A stretch of 18,853 nt of DNA, from NCBI GenBank assembly GCA_030374735.1, contig JASCIV010000480.1, forward strand, positions 1-18,853. The letters run 5' to 3'. Shown piece after piece: positions 1 to 7,474 of the stretch. The translations under genes and the position numbers were made by a program. Position 1 is the stretch's first letter, and each line of letters starts with the position of its first letter. This stretch comes from Gracilaria caudata. Its lineage: Eukaryota > Rhodophyta > Florideophyceae > Gracilariales > Gracilariaceae. Under the pieces are notes generated by a model. The model was not told where the DNA came from and did not search any database. It worked only from the letters and a program-made list of their open reading frames with translations.

Positions 1-412
1 CCCAGAGCTTTGCAGTTGGGAAACGAATGGCACACGTTTTATCAGAGGCACAGCGGGTGGAAGAATTTGCTGAGCTTCTGAACAACGACGAGTATGATGA
101 CCAGGAGAGGTTGCGGAGATTAGGAAAACATACTACGAGAGGGACATGAGTCGCTTCGGGTACATTACGAGTCCAGCTGCGAGGAAGTCGACAGGCTTGT
201 CGAGTTCTGTCTTACCAATGGTGCAGTCGGAAGCCGGATAACCGGAGCCGGGTGGGGGAGGTTTCACAATCAATTTGGTCCCCGTTCAGAAAAAGAAGGT
301 GTTTCTCGAGGTTGTGAAAGCGAAAGTTGGAGCAGATGCGGTTGTCGACATCGACCCCTCTGCCGGGGATGTATTTTTGCAATTCATAATGCTCGGAGGA
401 TCAAACCGGTAA
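1..412 (+). pseudogene. Galactokinase, C-terminal fragment broken by two +1 frameshifts
   Basis: Three successive reading frames together read as the C-terminal part of a GALK2-type galactokinase, the GHMP kinase that phosphorylates galactose in the Leloir pathway. Frame 3 (from base 3) gives HVLSEAQRVEEF, the conserved SEA-RV-F segment. It then stops at 147-149, but frame 1 continues with EGHESLRVHYESSCEEVDRL and the GHMP motif 3 residues GAVGSRITGAGWG. Frame 2 continues from base 260 with GFTISLVP and ends at TAA 410-412. Both shifts are one extra base and both sit in homopolymers: an A4 run near 125-128 and a G5 run at 254-258. The 5' part of the gene lies outside the window. The family call is firm; whether it is a decayed gene or a live gene with two sequencing errors cannot be decided here. 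Confidence 0.8.
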
Positions 413-1127
413 GCAGCACATGAGTCCACCATAAAATGAAGATAAGTTCCCCCTCTTGGAAGAACATGCCCCTACAAGATCAAAATGCGTACAGAAAATG
501 CGTACAGAATCCTTGTGCTTGCTTCGCCAAGATGGGTGTCTTCGTGTTCACGTTAATGCCGCATTGCTTGTAACTCAGTTTCTCGATACCACCGAAAAAA
601 TTAACCTGCGATAGATGTCCACTTCTTCTTTATTTTGGACAACAGCCTCTATTTAATAGATGTCCACCCTCAGCTTCTTCAGGGTGCCGCCACTAGTTTT
701 GCCGTTGTCGTCAAATGACAACCTTTGAAGCGTGATGTCTGCCGAAATGGGCGTAGCCATCATCTCCTGCTGTTATATTCTACACGCAACATGGAAAAGG
801 TCTGCTGTTTGGTCATACAAAGCCGCGTCACTCACAGATCACGCTGCTGCTCCCACTCAACGTCATAGCTTTGCATGCGCCTTTCATATTGTATAAAGGT
901 AGAAGGTTACGAACGCTAGCAATCACCCCAGGTAGATTCTTATACCTTAAACTACATGTTTTTGCGAATACATTCTGATTGCTTTTGCACTCAGTACATC
1001 AGTCATATACTTTTCTGTCACTTCAACACGACACTGTCTCACCGAATTCCGTGCGTGACGAATTCCGTACTGAGTATTATTGGTTCATCTCCCATCTGAA
1101 ACATTCTGTTGGCGGTTTCCATAACCA
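413..1127. other. Gene-free stretch between galactokinase end and transposase, with short direct repeats
   Basis: No supported gene. It must hold the 3' untranslated regions of the galactokinase fragment (plus strand) and of the transposase (minus strand). Three short direct repeats are visible: a 13-base unit duplicated back to back at 482-507, a 12-base repeat (ATAGATGTCCAC) at 611-622 and 656-667, and a 10-base repeat (CGAATTCCGT) at 1043-1052 and 1059-1068. A plus-strand ORF at 979-1284 overlaps the end of the transposase in antisense and shows nothing recognisable. Confidence 0.5.
482..507. repeat. 13-bp perfect tandem duplication
   Basis: The 13-base unit AAAATGCGTACAG occurs twice without a gap at 482-494 and 495-507. 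It is short enough to be a slippage or end-joining product and lies in non-coding sequence beside the transposase. Confidence 0.7.
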
Positions 1128-2618
1128 CTACACATCTTTCAGACTACGAGCATCAACGATGCGATTCATCCAGTACTCAGCTCGCATCATAGTAGACATC
1201 AGCTTCACTCCTAGAGAGGGTGAGAAGCCCCCTTCGCAGATTTCACGCATTCGTTCACATAGCAGCGTGTCCCTGACACAATGACTGTAAACATCTATCA
1301 TTTCCGTGTAGAACACGGTCTCCTTCTCTTCTTCCTTGTTTCTTCTACTCCGCCATGTATCTGATGTATCTCGTGCGTTAGATTGACCCTGTATACTTCC
1401 GAGCATCGGCCATATCCTTGCTTCTTCAAACGCCGTTTTAACAACCTCTGGAGTTAGGGCTTGATGTCCTGCCACAGCAAGCATTACTTCCAAGGCCACA
1501 TCAGCATTTTCAAGGCAACTCTTCTTCAGATTGTTCTGTATTACTTGAGCTCCTTGGTAGAAAGCTTTGTTAATATAGTTTGTGTAAGGCTTTGAACAAT
1601 CTGTTCTGTTCGCTGGCAGCAAGACTACTATCAAATTGAATTTTTCACATCCTGCAAGCCATGTGACCCTGTCCCGTGTGCAATGACCGTGAAGTAGAAG
1701 CAACACAGGCTGTGATTGATCCACTTCGATTCGAATGTGATTGTTAATATGATCGATAACAACAGGAAGATTATCACGATTAAGGAATGCACTCCCGCCC
1801 ACGAGAAAACCGGTTTCATTTGGACACCAATCACTGAGTGTCAACCAGTGAGGATTGCCTGAATGAAGAGTGAAGTCGTCTGGTGGCAGAGGTTCTAACA
1901 GATGCGTCATCTTATCTTGTTTCGGCACGGTCACTAGCAATGGTGCAACACTTCCAGCAGCTGATGTAGCGATAGACACGGTCACTTGAGGTTTACGTTG
2001 AAAGGGTGTCGACTTCGTCTCGCAGTCTTTCAAGTCGGATGGCTCAATACTGCTCTCAAACTGTGAAAGCACACTCGTTTCATGATAGCTCCAAATTCGG
2101 TTTGGATTCTCGAATATGGATGCATACTCGGACCTTAAGAACTGAAGAACGTCTTTGAGACTAGTCACGTTCTTGCATGTTTGAGCATTGAGCCTCTCGT
2201 TGGATTGCGGGGTGAAAAACGTATAAATTCCGTTTTCAGATAAACTCGCATCATCTGGTGAAAATAGGTGTTGAGTGCATCTTTGTTTACGGCGTGCTAC
2301 ACGGCCCCAATTCCTGAGCTTCATGTTTTCAATTTCTCTTCGAGCGACCAAAGATTGTTCGTGCTCTAGAGCAACACACTCTGCATGGTGATGAACAGGA
2401 TCCAAAAGTGTGGATAGGGACTTCTTATCATTGGAATTGATGGCCTCTTGCATTCGGTAGGCTGTACTTCGCGATACTCCACTGAGCTCAGCAACTTTGG
2501 CGAATGAAAGCTGCTGTTCCAGGAGTCGCATTGCATGTTCACACTTTTGTTTCTCGCAAATACGCTTCCTAATTTGGTTTCGATGCACTCCAGGTTCCGA
2601 GGTAATATAGAGGGGCAT
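1128..2618 (-). CDS. Pogo/DDE_1-type transposase-derived protein with degenerate catalytic triad
   Basis: A long uninterrupted reading frame matches the layout of the DDE_1 (pogo/Tigger/jerky) transposase superfamily. I place the start at the ATG at 2618, giving 496 residues; the frame is open further up to an ATG at 2819, but those 67 residues look non-coding. In order it has a helix-turn-helix-like segment (SFAKVAELSGVSRSTAYRM), the first catalytic block (IWSYHETS), a VTVSIATSAAGSVAPLL strand block, the second block (LLLLHGHCTRD), a LPANRTDCSKPYTNYIN block, and a TPEVVKTAFEEARIWPM tail. In active members these blocks carry DE(T), DGH and QPLD; here the three aspartates are replaced by His, His and Thr. 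The fold is therefore recognisable but the metal-binding triad appears lost, while no stop or frameshift breaks the frame. It may be a domesticated DNA-binding protein or a recently dead transposon. No paired terminal repeat was found on the 3' side. Confidence 0.7.
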   Translation of the reverse strand: MPLYITSEPGVHRNQIRKRICEKQKCEHAMRLLEQQLSFAKVAELSGVSRSTAYRMQEAINSNDKKSLSTLLDPVHHHAECVALEHEQSLVARREIENMKLRNWGRVARRKQRCTQHLFSPDDASLSENGIYTFFTPQSNERLNAQTCKNVTSLKDVLQFLRSEYASIFENPNRIWSYHETSVLSQFESSIEPSDLKDCETKSTPFQRKPQVTVSIATSAAGSVAPLLVTVPKQDKMTHLLEPLPPDDFTLHSGNPHWLTLSDWCPNETGFLVGGSAFLNRDNLPVVIDHINNHIRIEVDQSQPVLLLLHGHCTRDRVTWLAGCEKFNLIVVLLPANRTDCSKPYTNYINKAFYQGAQVIQNNLKKSCLENADVALEVMLAVAGHQALTPEVVKTAFEEARIWPMLGSIQGQSNARDTSDTWRSRRNKEEEKETVFYTEMIDVYSHCVRDTLLCERMREICEGGFSPSLGVKLMSTMMRAEYWMNRIVDARSLKDV

Positions 2619-2844
2619 CTTAGGTCGACAAAGCTGGTTTGTTTCGTTGGTGGACACGGTCAGTGGGGAAGACCAGGTGTTTCGGTTATGGAAGAATGTT
2701 GTACAGCGGGTGGTTTTGCGCCAAAACGCATTTTGCACCTCTGCATCCTCACATGCATGTGTAGCGCAGTTGTGCATGTAGCCGTACTGTAATTTGCATC
2801 TCGTAGAATTGCTAACCAATCAGATTGGCAGATAAGCAATTCTT

Positions 2845-2903
2845 TTTCTGTAAGTATCAAATTCCGATGCACTAGTGCATTGCATCGGAATTTGATACAG
2901 AAA
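2845..2903. repeat. Long imperfect hairpin with 14-bp central palindrome
   Basis: Bases 2881-2903 are the reverse complement of 2845-2871 apart from four extra bases (TAAG) at 2851-2854 in the left arm. The arms are 23 bp and the spacer is 9 bp. Inside sits a perfect 14-bp palindrome, ATGCACTAGTGCAT, at 2867-2880. It lies just upstream of the transposase reading frame, so it may be terminal inverted repeat material or a small foldback element. The extra bases create TA-AG-TA where the right arm has a single TA, the kind of scar left by excision of TA-targeting (Tc1/mariner/pogo) elements; that reading is inference. Confidence 0.75.
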
Positions 2904-2905
2904 AT

Positions 2906-3247
2906 ATCCCTTCATTTTTTCCATTTTTTCTCATCTTTTTTCGTGAACCGGAGATCTCCTGTTGCTTCGACGGAGGGGGATAGGCAAGCAAACTTTACGA
3001 AGCATACTTCATCCTTCGTCCCAAGGGTGGCTCACAAGGGTAGAAGGTTGACGCGACTGCCGGAGTGCCGAAAGTAGCAATCGTACCCTTCGTATCATCC
3101 TCACGTTCGCGGCGGCTGGGCCGTTATCTAGTCCCCGAAAAGACCTTTATGTGGGTTTCTCAGACTTGTTTTGTCTTTTTCTCACCTCTGGGTTCTGAAG
3201 GATAGAGGCTCCTTTCGTGTTCTGTTTGTTGCTTTTGAGTGATTCTG
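2906..3247. other. Upstream region of the rRNA methyltransferase gene
   Basis: No coding region supported. It begins with a T-rich tract (about 2911-2941) and runs to the ATG at 3248. It presumably holds the promoter and 5' untranslated region of the plus-strand methyltransferase gene. A 65-codon ORF starting inside the hairpin has no recognisable content. Confidence 0.4.
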
Positions 3248-4168
3248 ATGGCGTTTGTAAATTCTTTCCTGGGATCACACTTCAAATCTAGAAATGACAA
3301 AACAGGGAACCCACAGACTTGCCCTACGACCTCAGCTAAAACCTTTCGAGTGAAGATATCAGCAAAACGGGATGTTCATGTTGACCGTCGAGAAGAAGTG
3401 CAAGTGCCTGTTGATGACCAGTTGTCGCCTGGCAAAGCGTATGCTCCTCGTCAGCAGAGAGGTGGGGGAAGACGCTTTCGCGGTTTCGTACGATCTCAGG
3501 GAAAGAAATGTCTGGCGGAAAGGCTCCCACCTAATCCTCCAGGTTTGCGCGTTGCTTCAGGATCGGTCAAAGGGCGACGAATTCGATCTCCGAATGTGTA
3601 CCTTCGCCCTATGATGGCTAAAGTGCGGGAAGCAGTTTTCTCTATGTTAGATATGCTAGATGCTCTCCCAAGGGATGGAACGTGCTTGGACTTGTTCGCC
3701 GGCTGTGGCAGTGTTGGAATTGAGGCCTTGTCGCGAGGAATGGGTAAAGCAATCTTTGTGGATTATTCGCGAGCATGCGTTGATTCTATCAAGGACAACT
3801 TGGCGAACTGCAGCTTTAGTGACAGAAGCTTGGCAGTATGTTCTCGGGTGGAGGAGTTTCTGAGAGATGGGGCGAAGTACAACTATGGTAAGCCCTATGC
3901 TTTAATCACAATTACACCACCATACGAAGAGGTAGAGTACTCAAAGCTGATGCAGACTGTGGCTGAATCTGATTGTGTGGGAGAAGGAACGTTTGTTGTA
4001 GTGGAGTATCCGGTAGAGCTCTGCACTTTTCCAACAAGCATCAATAATCGGCTCGTTGGAATCCGAAACCGCCGATACGGTCGAACTGTTATAGCAATTT
4101 ACGCTTGTCAACCGCATGTAGACATTGAGTTGCGACCCGATGAGTTCATCAATCTCAAACGAAAGTAA
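3248..4168 (+). CDS. rsmD: RsmD-type 16S rRNA (guanine-N2) methyltransferase, probably plastid-targeted
   Basis: This 306-residue protein resembles RsmD, which methylates G966 of 16S rRNA (m2G966) using S-adenosylmethionine. The start is the ATG at 3248; the same frame extends only to a GTG nine bases upstream. Residues 1 to about 98 form a basic, Ser/Arg-rich extension beginning MAFVNSFLGSHF, consistent with a plastid transit peptide. The enzyme part has LRVASGSVKGRRI (about 100-112), RPMMAKVREAVFSML (about 120-134), the SAM-binding motif I DLFAGCGSVG (about 148-157) and the motif IV region ITPPYEE (about 222-228). Bacterial RsmD has DPPY or DPPF at motif IV; Thr replaces Asp here. From memory, land-plant plastid homologues also carry TPPY, and the downstream EGTFVVVEYP and RRYGRTVIAIY blocks look plant-like, so this is probably a lineage feature. 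It converges on the trigger-factor gene, with 84 bp between stop codons. Confidence 0.85.
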   Translation: MAFVNSFLGSHFKSRNDKTGNPQTCPTTSAKTFRVKISAKRDVHVDRREEVQVPVDDQLSPGKAYAPRQQRGGGRRFRGFVRSQGKKCLAERLPPNPPGLRVASGSVKGRRIRSPNVYLRPMMAKVREAVFSMLDMLDALPRDGTCLDLFAGCGSVGIEALSRGMGKAIFVDYSRACVDSIKDNLANCSFSDRSLAVCSRVEEFLRDGAKYNYGKPYALITITPPYEEVEYSKLMQTVAESDCVGEGTFVVVEYPVELCTFPTSINNRLVGIRNRRYGRTVIAIYACQPHVDIELRPDEFINLKRK

Positions 4169-4252
4169 CTGAATCTGTCCTTTTTGATACTTGAATAGAC
4201 TCACTGATTTGCTCTTGTCTCTTCACATCTCTTGCCTCTGACGCCCTGCATG

Positions 4253-4819
4253 CTATTGATTCTCCGGTAGTTTTGCTATGTCAATGTTGGGTACCTCTCC
4301 TGCATAGGTTACGACATCTTCCAGTTCTTCTGTTGATTTCTCTACGTTTACAGATCGTAGTTGAATTTCACAAGAGAACACAAAATCTTCTCCAATCCGA
4401 AAGCGTTGCTTCAACTCCTTCATATCCAGTTCGGCAAGGGCGTCCTTTCCTTCCACCGTTTGCAGCTCGAGCTCCTTAGCTGCGTCTTCGATTACAACAT
4501 TGCATGAATCGTGTAAAACAAAACCTTCGAGTTCCTTCATAACAAACGGTGGGATGGTTCCTTTTCGAAACCCCTTGAAGTTGGCGTTTTGCTTCATAGC
4601 CTGAATGCTCTCTCTCCGTTTGAATTTAGACACGGATCCAGGAATTTCAAGTTCCAGTTTGTACTTGGCTACCTCACCATCTTGCGTGTTAAGTACTACA
4701 TCGAGCTTTTCATGCGATAAAAGTGTCATGGTTGGCTGTGTTGCGCAGCAGCTCTTCCGAAATGGTCTGTGGGCAGTGTTTGCGCCGTTGGTCCATGACG
4801 AAGTGAAGCCCAGTGCCAT
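4253..4819 (-). CDS. Trigger-factor N-domain protein (ribosome-binding domain only), probably plastid
   Basis: This 188-residue protein contains the N-terminal, ribosome-binding domain of bacterial trigger factor and little else. Residues 1 to about 35 (MALGFTSSW start, rich in Ser, Thr and Arg) look like a plastid transit peptide. The domain runs from about residue 38 to 160 and holds the ribosome-docking signature ANFKGFRKGTIPPFV at 79-93, inside the usual KxxGFRxGxxP pattern. The PPIase and C-terminal chaperone domains of full-length trigger factor (about 430-480 residues) are missing. Plants also have short trigger-factor-like plastid proteins, so this is probably a real class and not a truncation. 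It would contact the plastid ribosome exit tunnel near uL23. An internal ATG at 4729 (residue 31) could start the mature form. The first 110 bases overlap a different frame of the candidate small gene at 4710-5278. Confidence 0.82.
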   Translation of the reverse strand: MALGFTSSWTNGANTAHRPFRKSCCATQPTMTLLSHEKLDVVLNTQDGEVAKYKLELEIPGSVSKFKRRESIQAMKQNANFKGFRKGTIPPFVMKELEGFVLHDSCNVVIEDAAKELELQTVEGKDALAELDMKELKQRFRIGEDFVFSCEIQLRSVNVEKSTEELEDVVTYAGEVPNIDIAKLPENQ

Positions 4820-5278
4820 TGCAATGTGTACAAAACTCGGTCTTTGAACGAATGAACTGAGGAAGATCTATGCACCCCCGCTTAATGGTTACCAGCGCAT
4901 AAACTACCCCAGAAGAAAAGATGCCCGCGGACAGTCGAGCTCCGCGCCAACTTTTCCGAAATCGATACCAGATATCTACGAAGTTGACCCGATGTGGGGC
5001 GACTGCTGCGAGCGCGTGTCTCAGAAAGATGACCTCGCAGATCACAGCTACACGTATCCAAGAGTTCAGTCCGTCACATTCGAGGCGTTTTTTTGAATAA
5101 TTATGCATCAAGGTCACAAGTGGAGCATGCTCAACTTACCGCGACCTCCCTGGGCGGGGCGAAGGCCGTCCCCCATGTATGGGACTAGCAACCACGCTAA
5201 CCCTACTACCAAAGGTAGCGTTCTACCACATCCGGCACCATTGTGCTCCTTACCATAGTAAATCTGCAAGGAAAACAT
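4710..5278 (-). CDS. Candidate two-exon small membrane protein with CxxCxGxG motif
   Basis: Proposed exons are 5278-5140 and 4903-4710 with a 236-nt intron between. Exon 1 starts at ATG 5278 and ends at a strong donor, G|GTAAGT (intron starts 5139). The acceptor TTTTCTTCTGGGGTAG ends at 4904. The join keeps frame and yields 110 residues. Exon 1 encodes a hydrophobic segment (RTLPLVVGLAWLLVPYMGDG, about residues 19-38). Exon 2 holds FCTHCNGTGLH, a single CxxCxGxG unit like those of DnaJ-type zinc fingers and plastid DnaJ-like thiol proteins, followed by one more Cys. I do not recognise the family. The last 110 bases overlap the trigger-factor reading frame on the same strand, so either both are translated from different mRNAs or the exon 2 frame is spurious. 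The exon 1 reading depends on splicing; unspliced it ends after 54 codons. Confidence 0.35.
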
Positions 5279-5398
5279 GACTCGTGTGAACTAAGACCTT
5301 TATACAAAACGTATGAGCTTTAACCGTGTATTGTTCCATTAATTTACTCTTGCAGCCTAGGTGCTGAGGAAGTGAAACGAAGCAAACCTCTGCCGTTC

Positions 5399-7474
5399 TC
5401 AAACTTCGCAAGTTCTTTTCCAATCTCCAAGTGCTTTTCGAACAAGCAGTTTTAAGTGGTGTACGTCGACATGCGTGGCCCGCGTCTGTCTAAACTGCCT
5501 GCATTCCAAATCACCCCAACATGAATGTAAGTTGCGAGCCACGTCTCCGAATCTGTCAAACATAAGTAATTCAGTTCCTTTGAATGGGCGGTTCTCCAAT
5601 CTATGATGCTTCAATCTCGCATCTTTGGCAAGATCCTCGAAAGAATGATCTAGGATTCCATGAGGAACTATCTCGATTACCTGAGAACCTCTAGGCATAT
5701 AGATCACTGCATCGTTTGCACGTCCTGTGACCGTGATGAGAAACGTCATCCGATTAAATGCCAGAACTTCGGGTAGAATAGCAGGGTGATGTCGGCAATT
5801 ATGGTTTCCTCTGCCACTTCTAACGTCTTCATCGCGGGAGCATATGGAGTCGAAGCACCCAGCCCGTTTCGTTCCCTTCGGACATGGAAGTGACGGAGAT
5901 TGAATAAACTGTATGTTAACTTTGTCATCCAGGTGCGCCTTGACCAGTTCATGCCTTACCGCCTCCCTCACTTCTGCCGAATTCGATACAGTCCCTGTAT
6001 GAGTGTGTTGTTCTTGACGTTCAAGAATCCATATTGTACTCTTCGTGGAACCAGCATCTTTGCAGGTCCGTACGAGCTTACCTTTCAAATATGAAGTTTC
6101 GTGCTTCTCAATAAGTCCTTTAACGGCTTCGTAGGATTCAGCAGATTTGGAGTGGCCTTCATATTCCGATCCAAGGGCAAGCGCTCTCTCAAAACACAAT
6201 AACCGAGGGCGCAAGCGAGCCAGCTCAATCCTATTCTCTTCTGAAACATCTCCCAAAAAGTAATCATGCGCTTTGCGAACAACCGCATCCTGACCTGCAG
6301 ATGGCGTGAAGGACTCTGCCGCGATTCTTACATTAATGTTGTATTTCGTCCTTTTCAACGTATCAAGCAATGAGCGAATGGGGATCAGAGAACGCTGCAG
6401 ATGGTTTGTGTAGGTGTGAATTGATCGACCTCGCCAGATGATAGTTGTCCCGTCAACATGAACTACCTTCTGTTCCGGATTAGCCAGTATGTGGGTTCGT
6501 CTTTTCCATGAAACGCTCAAAGCAGCTCCGTAACGATAGAGGTATCCCGGAAACTTAGTCTTCTTGTCCTTGCTTAATCTGGGTAGGAGAAATTTGTTTC
6601 GTTGCGTACAGTAACACACATTCTGAAGTGATGTGAGGCGAACATCTGTGGTTCGGGACCTTAACGGCTTAAACGCGGCAAACTCTTTGTCAATCAACAG
6701 TTTAGTGTCCGGAAGCTCTGAGAAGGTCGTTTCGTTGAACTGAAAACGATGATGCTTATGGCTGATATTTGAGTGACCGGTTTTGTGGTGTCGGTTTCGG
6801 AGTGTTGAGGAAAGAACCCCATTAGTTTTGTTCTTCTCGATGTCTAGCTTACTGGCGGTGCTGGAAATCACCATGTTTTCCTTGTTTGGGATACGAGCGC
6901 TTCCATGGGTCTGATGATCAGCATCATGGTCATGGTGTACAAGGTTCTTGAACTGCTTTCCAAGAGATTGGTCCAGATTGCGGTTCTTAGAATCAGTGAA
7001 AGGAATAGAATTAGCTGTTTGACTAACAGCGGGATGTGGAGATCCAAGGGTACGTAGCTCATGGTTGCGCATTCGGGCATACATGGTCTTTGAGTCCTGT
7101 GCGGCCCTCTCTCCACTCATTCCAAAGTCCGATACCTTAATCTCCCAATCAGTGTGACGAGCAGCGTCGTCTGAACCGGGGTTATAGTGGGTTTCAATAG
7201 TCAGAGAAGGTGATAGGGTGTTCGAAGATACCAGAAATGCAATAAGAATAGACAGAGCGATGGGAAACAGAGCAAATCTTGAAGAAAACTTCAAGCGGCG
7301 GAAGCTGTTCTTTGCTCGCCGAATGTATGGATTAACCATATGAAGAAGGGCGGTAGAGTTTGAGCTCGAGAAGAAATCCATACGACGATACGCGCTATTC
7401 GGTCGCGAGTCTCTCGACTTCTGAGCACCAACGTGGAATACAACGTGGTCGCTGTACAACATCCTGGAAATCAT
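5399..7474 (-). CDS. GT61-family glycosyltransferase (DUF563), type II Golgi membrane protein
   Basis: The 691-codon frame encodes a short cytoplasmic tail rich in Arg/Lys, one membrane anchor (RFALFPIALSILIAFLVSS, about residues 66-84), a roughly 190-residue low-complexity stem rich in Ser, His and Asn, and a C-terminal catalytic region. That region has the GT61/EOGT-like blocks RPRLLCFERALALGSE, TIWILERQEQHTHTGTVSNS, and LPEVLAFNRMTFLITVTGRANDAVIYMPRGSQVIEIVP. The last corresponds to the family's HGAGLTN...PPGSxVIEI block, but the HGA signature reads TGRANDA here. Such enzymes add sugars (often xylose or GlcNAc) to glycans in the secretory pathway; the donor and acceptor cannot be read. The start is uncertain: ATGs at 7474, 7381 and 7339 are in frame, and 7339 (MVNPYIRRAKNSFRR) gives a compact type II signal anchor. 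No intron was needed. Confidence 0.62.
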   Translation of the reverse strand: MISRMLYSDHVVFHVGAQKSRDSRPNSAYRRMDFFSSSNSTALLHMVNPYIRRAKNSFRRLKFSSRFALFPIALSILIAFLVSSNTLSPSLTIETHYNPGSDDAARHTDWEIKVSDFGMSGERAAQDSKTMYARMRNHELRTLGSPHPAVSQTANSIPFTDSKNRNLDQSLGKQFKNLVHHDHDADHQTHGSARIPNKENMVISSTASKLDIEKNKTNGVLSSTLRNRHHKTGHSNISHKHHRFQFNETTFSELPDTKLLIDKEFAAFKPLRSRTTDVRLTSLQNVCYCTQRNKFLLPRLSKDKKTKFPGYLYRYGAALSVSWKRRTHILANPEQKVVHVDGTTIIWRGRSIHTYTNHLQRSLIPIRSLLDTLKRTKYNINVRIAAESFTPSAGQDAVVRKAHDYFLGDVSEENRIELARLRPRLLCFERALALGSEYEGHSKSAESYEAVKGLIEKHETSYLKGKLVRTCKDAGSTKSTIWILERQEQHTHTGTVSNSAEVREAVRHELVKAHLDDKVNIQFIQSPSLPCPKGTKRAGCFDSICSRDEDVRSGRGNHNCRHHPAILPEVLAFNRMTFLITVTGRANDAVIYMPRGSQVIEIVPHGILDHSFEDLAKDARLKHHRLENRPFKGTELLMFDRFGDVARNLHSCWGDLECRQFRQTRATHVDVHHLKLLVRKALGDWKRTCEV

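Noticed and set aside
979..1284. 101-codon plus-strand ORF opposite the transposase end
   Set aside because: It overlaps the transposase C terminus in antisense, begins at TTG or a similar non-ATG codon, and has no recognisable content.
2619..2819. N-terminal extension of the transposase from the ATG at 2819
   Set aside because: The 67 residues are Cys/Thr/His-rich and unlike the rest; the family normally begins shortly before the helix-turn-helix, which fits the ATG at 2618.
5141..5278. Possible tRNA on the minus strand (TGGTAGAACCGC box-A-like and GGTTGCTAGTCC box-B-like strings)
   Set aside because: No acceptor stem or D-arm folds around them, and the B-box-like string has extra bases. 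An exon reading explains the stretch better.
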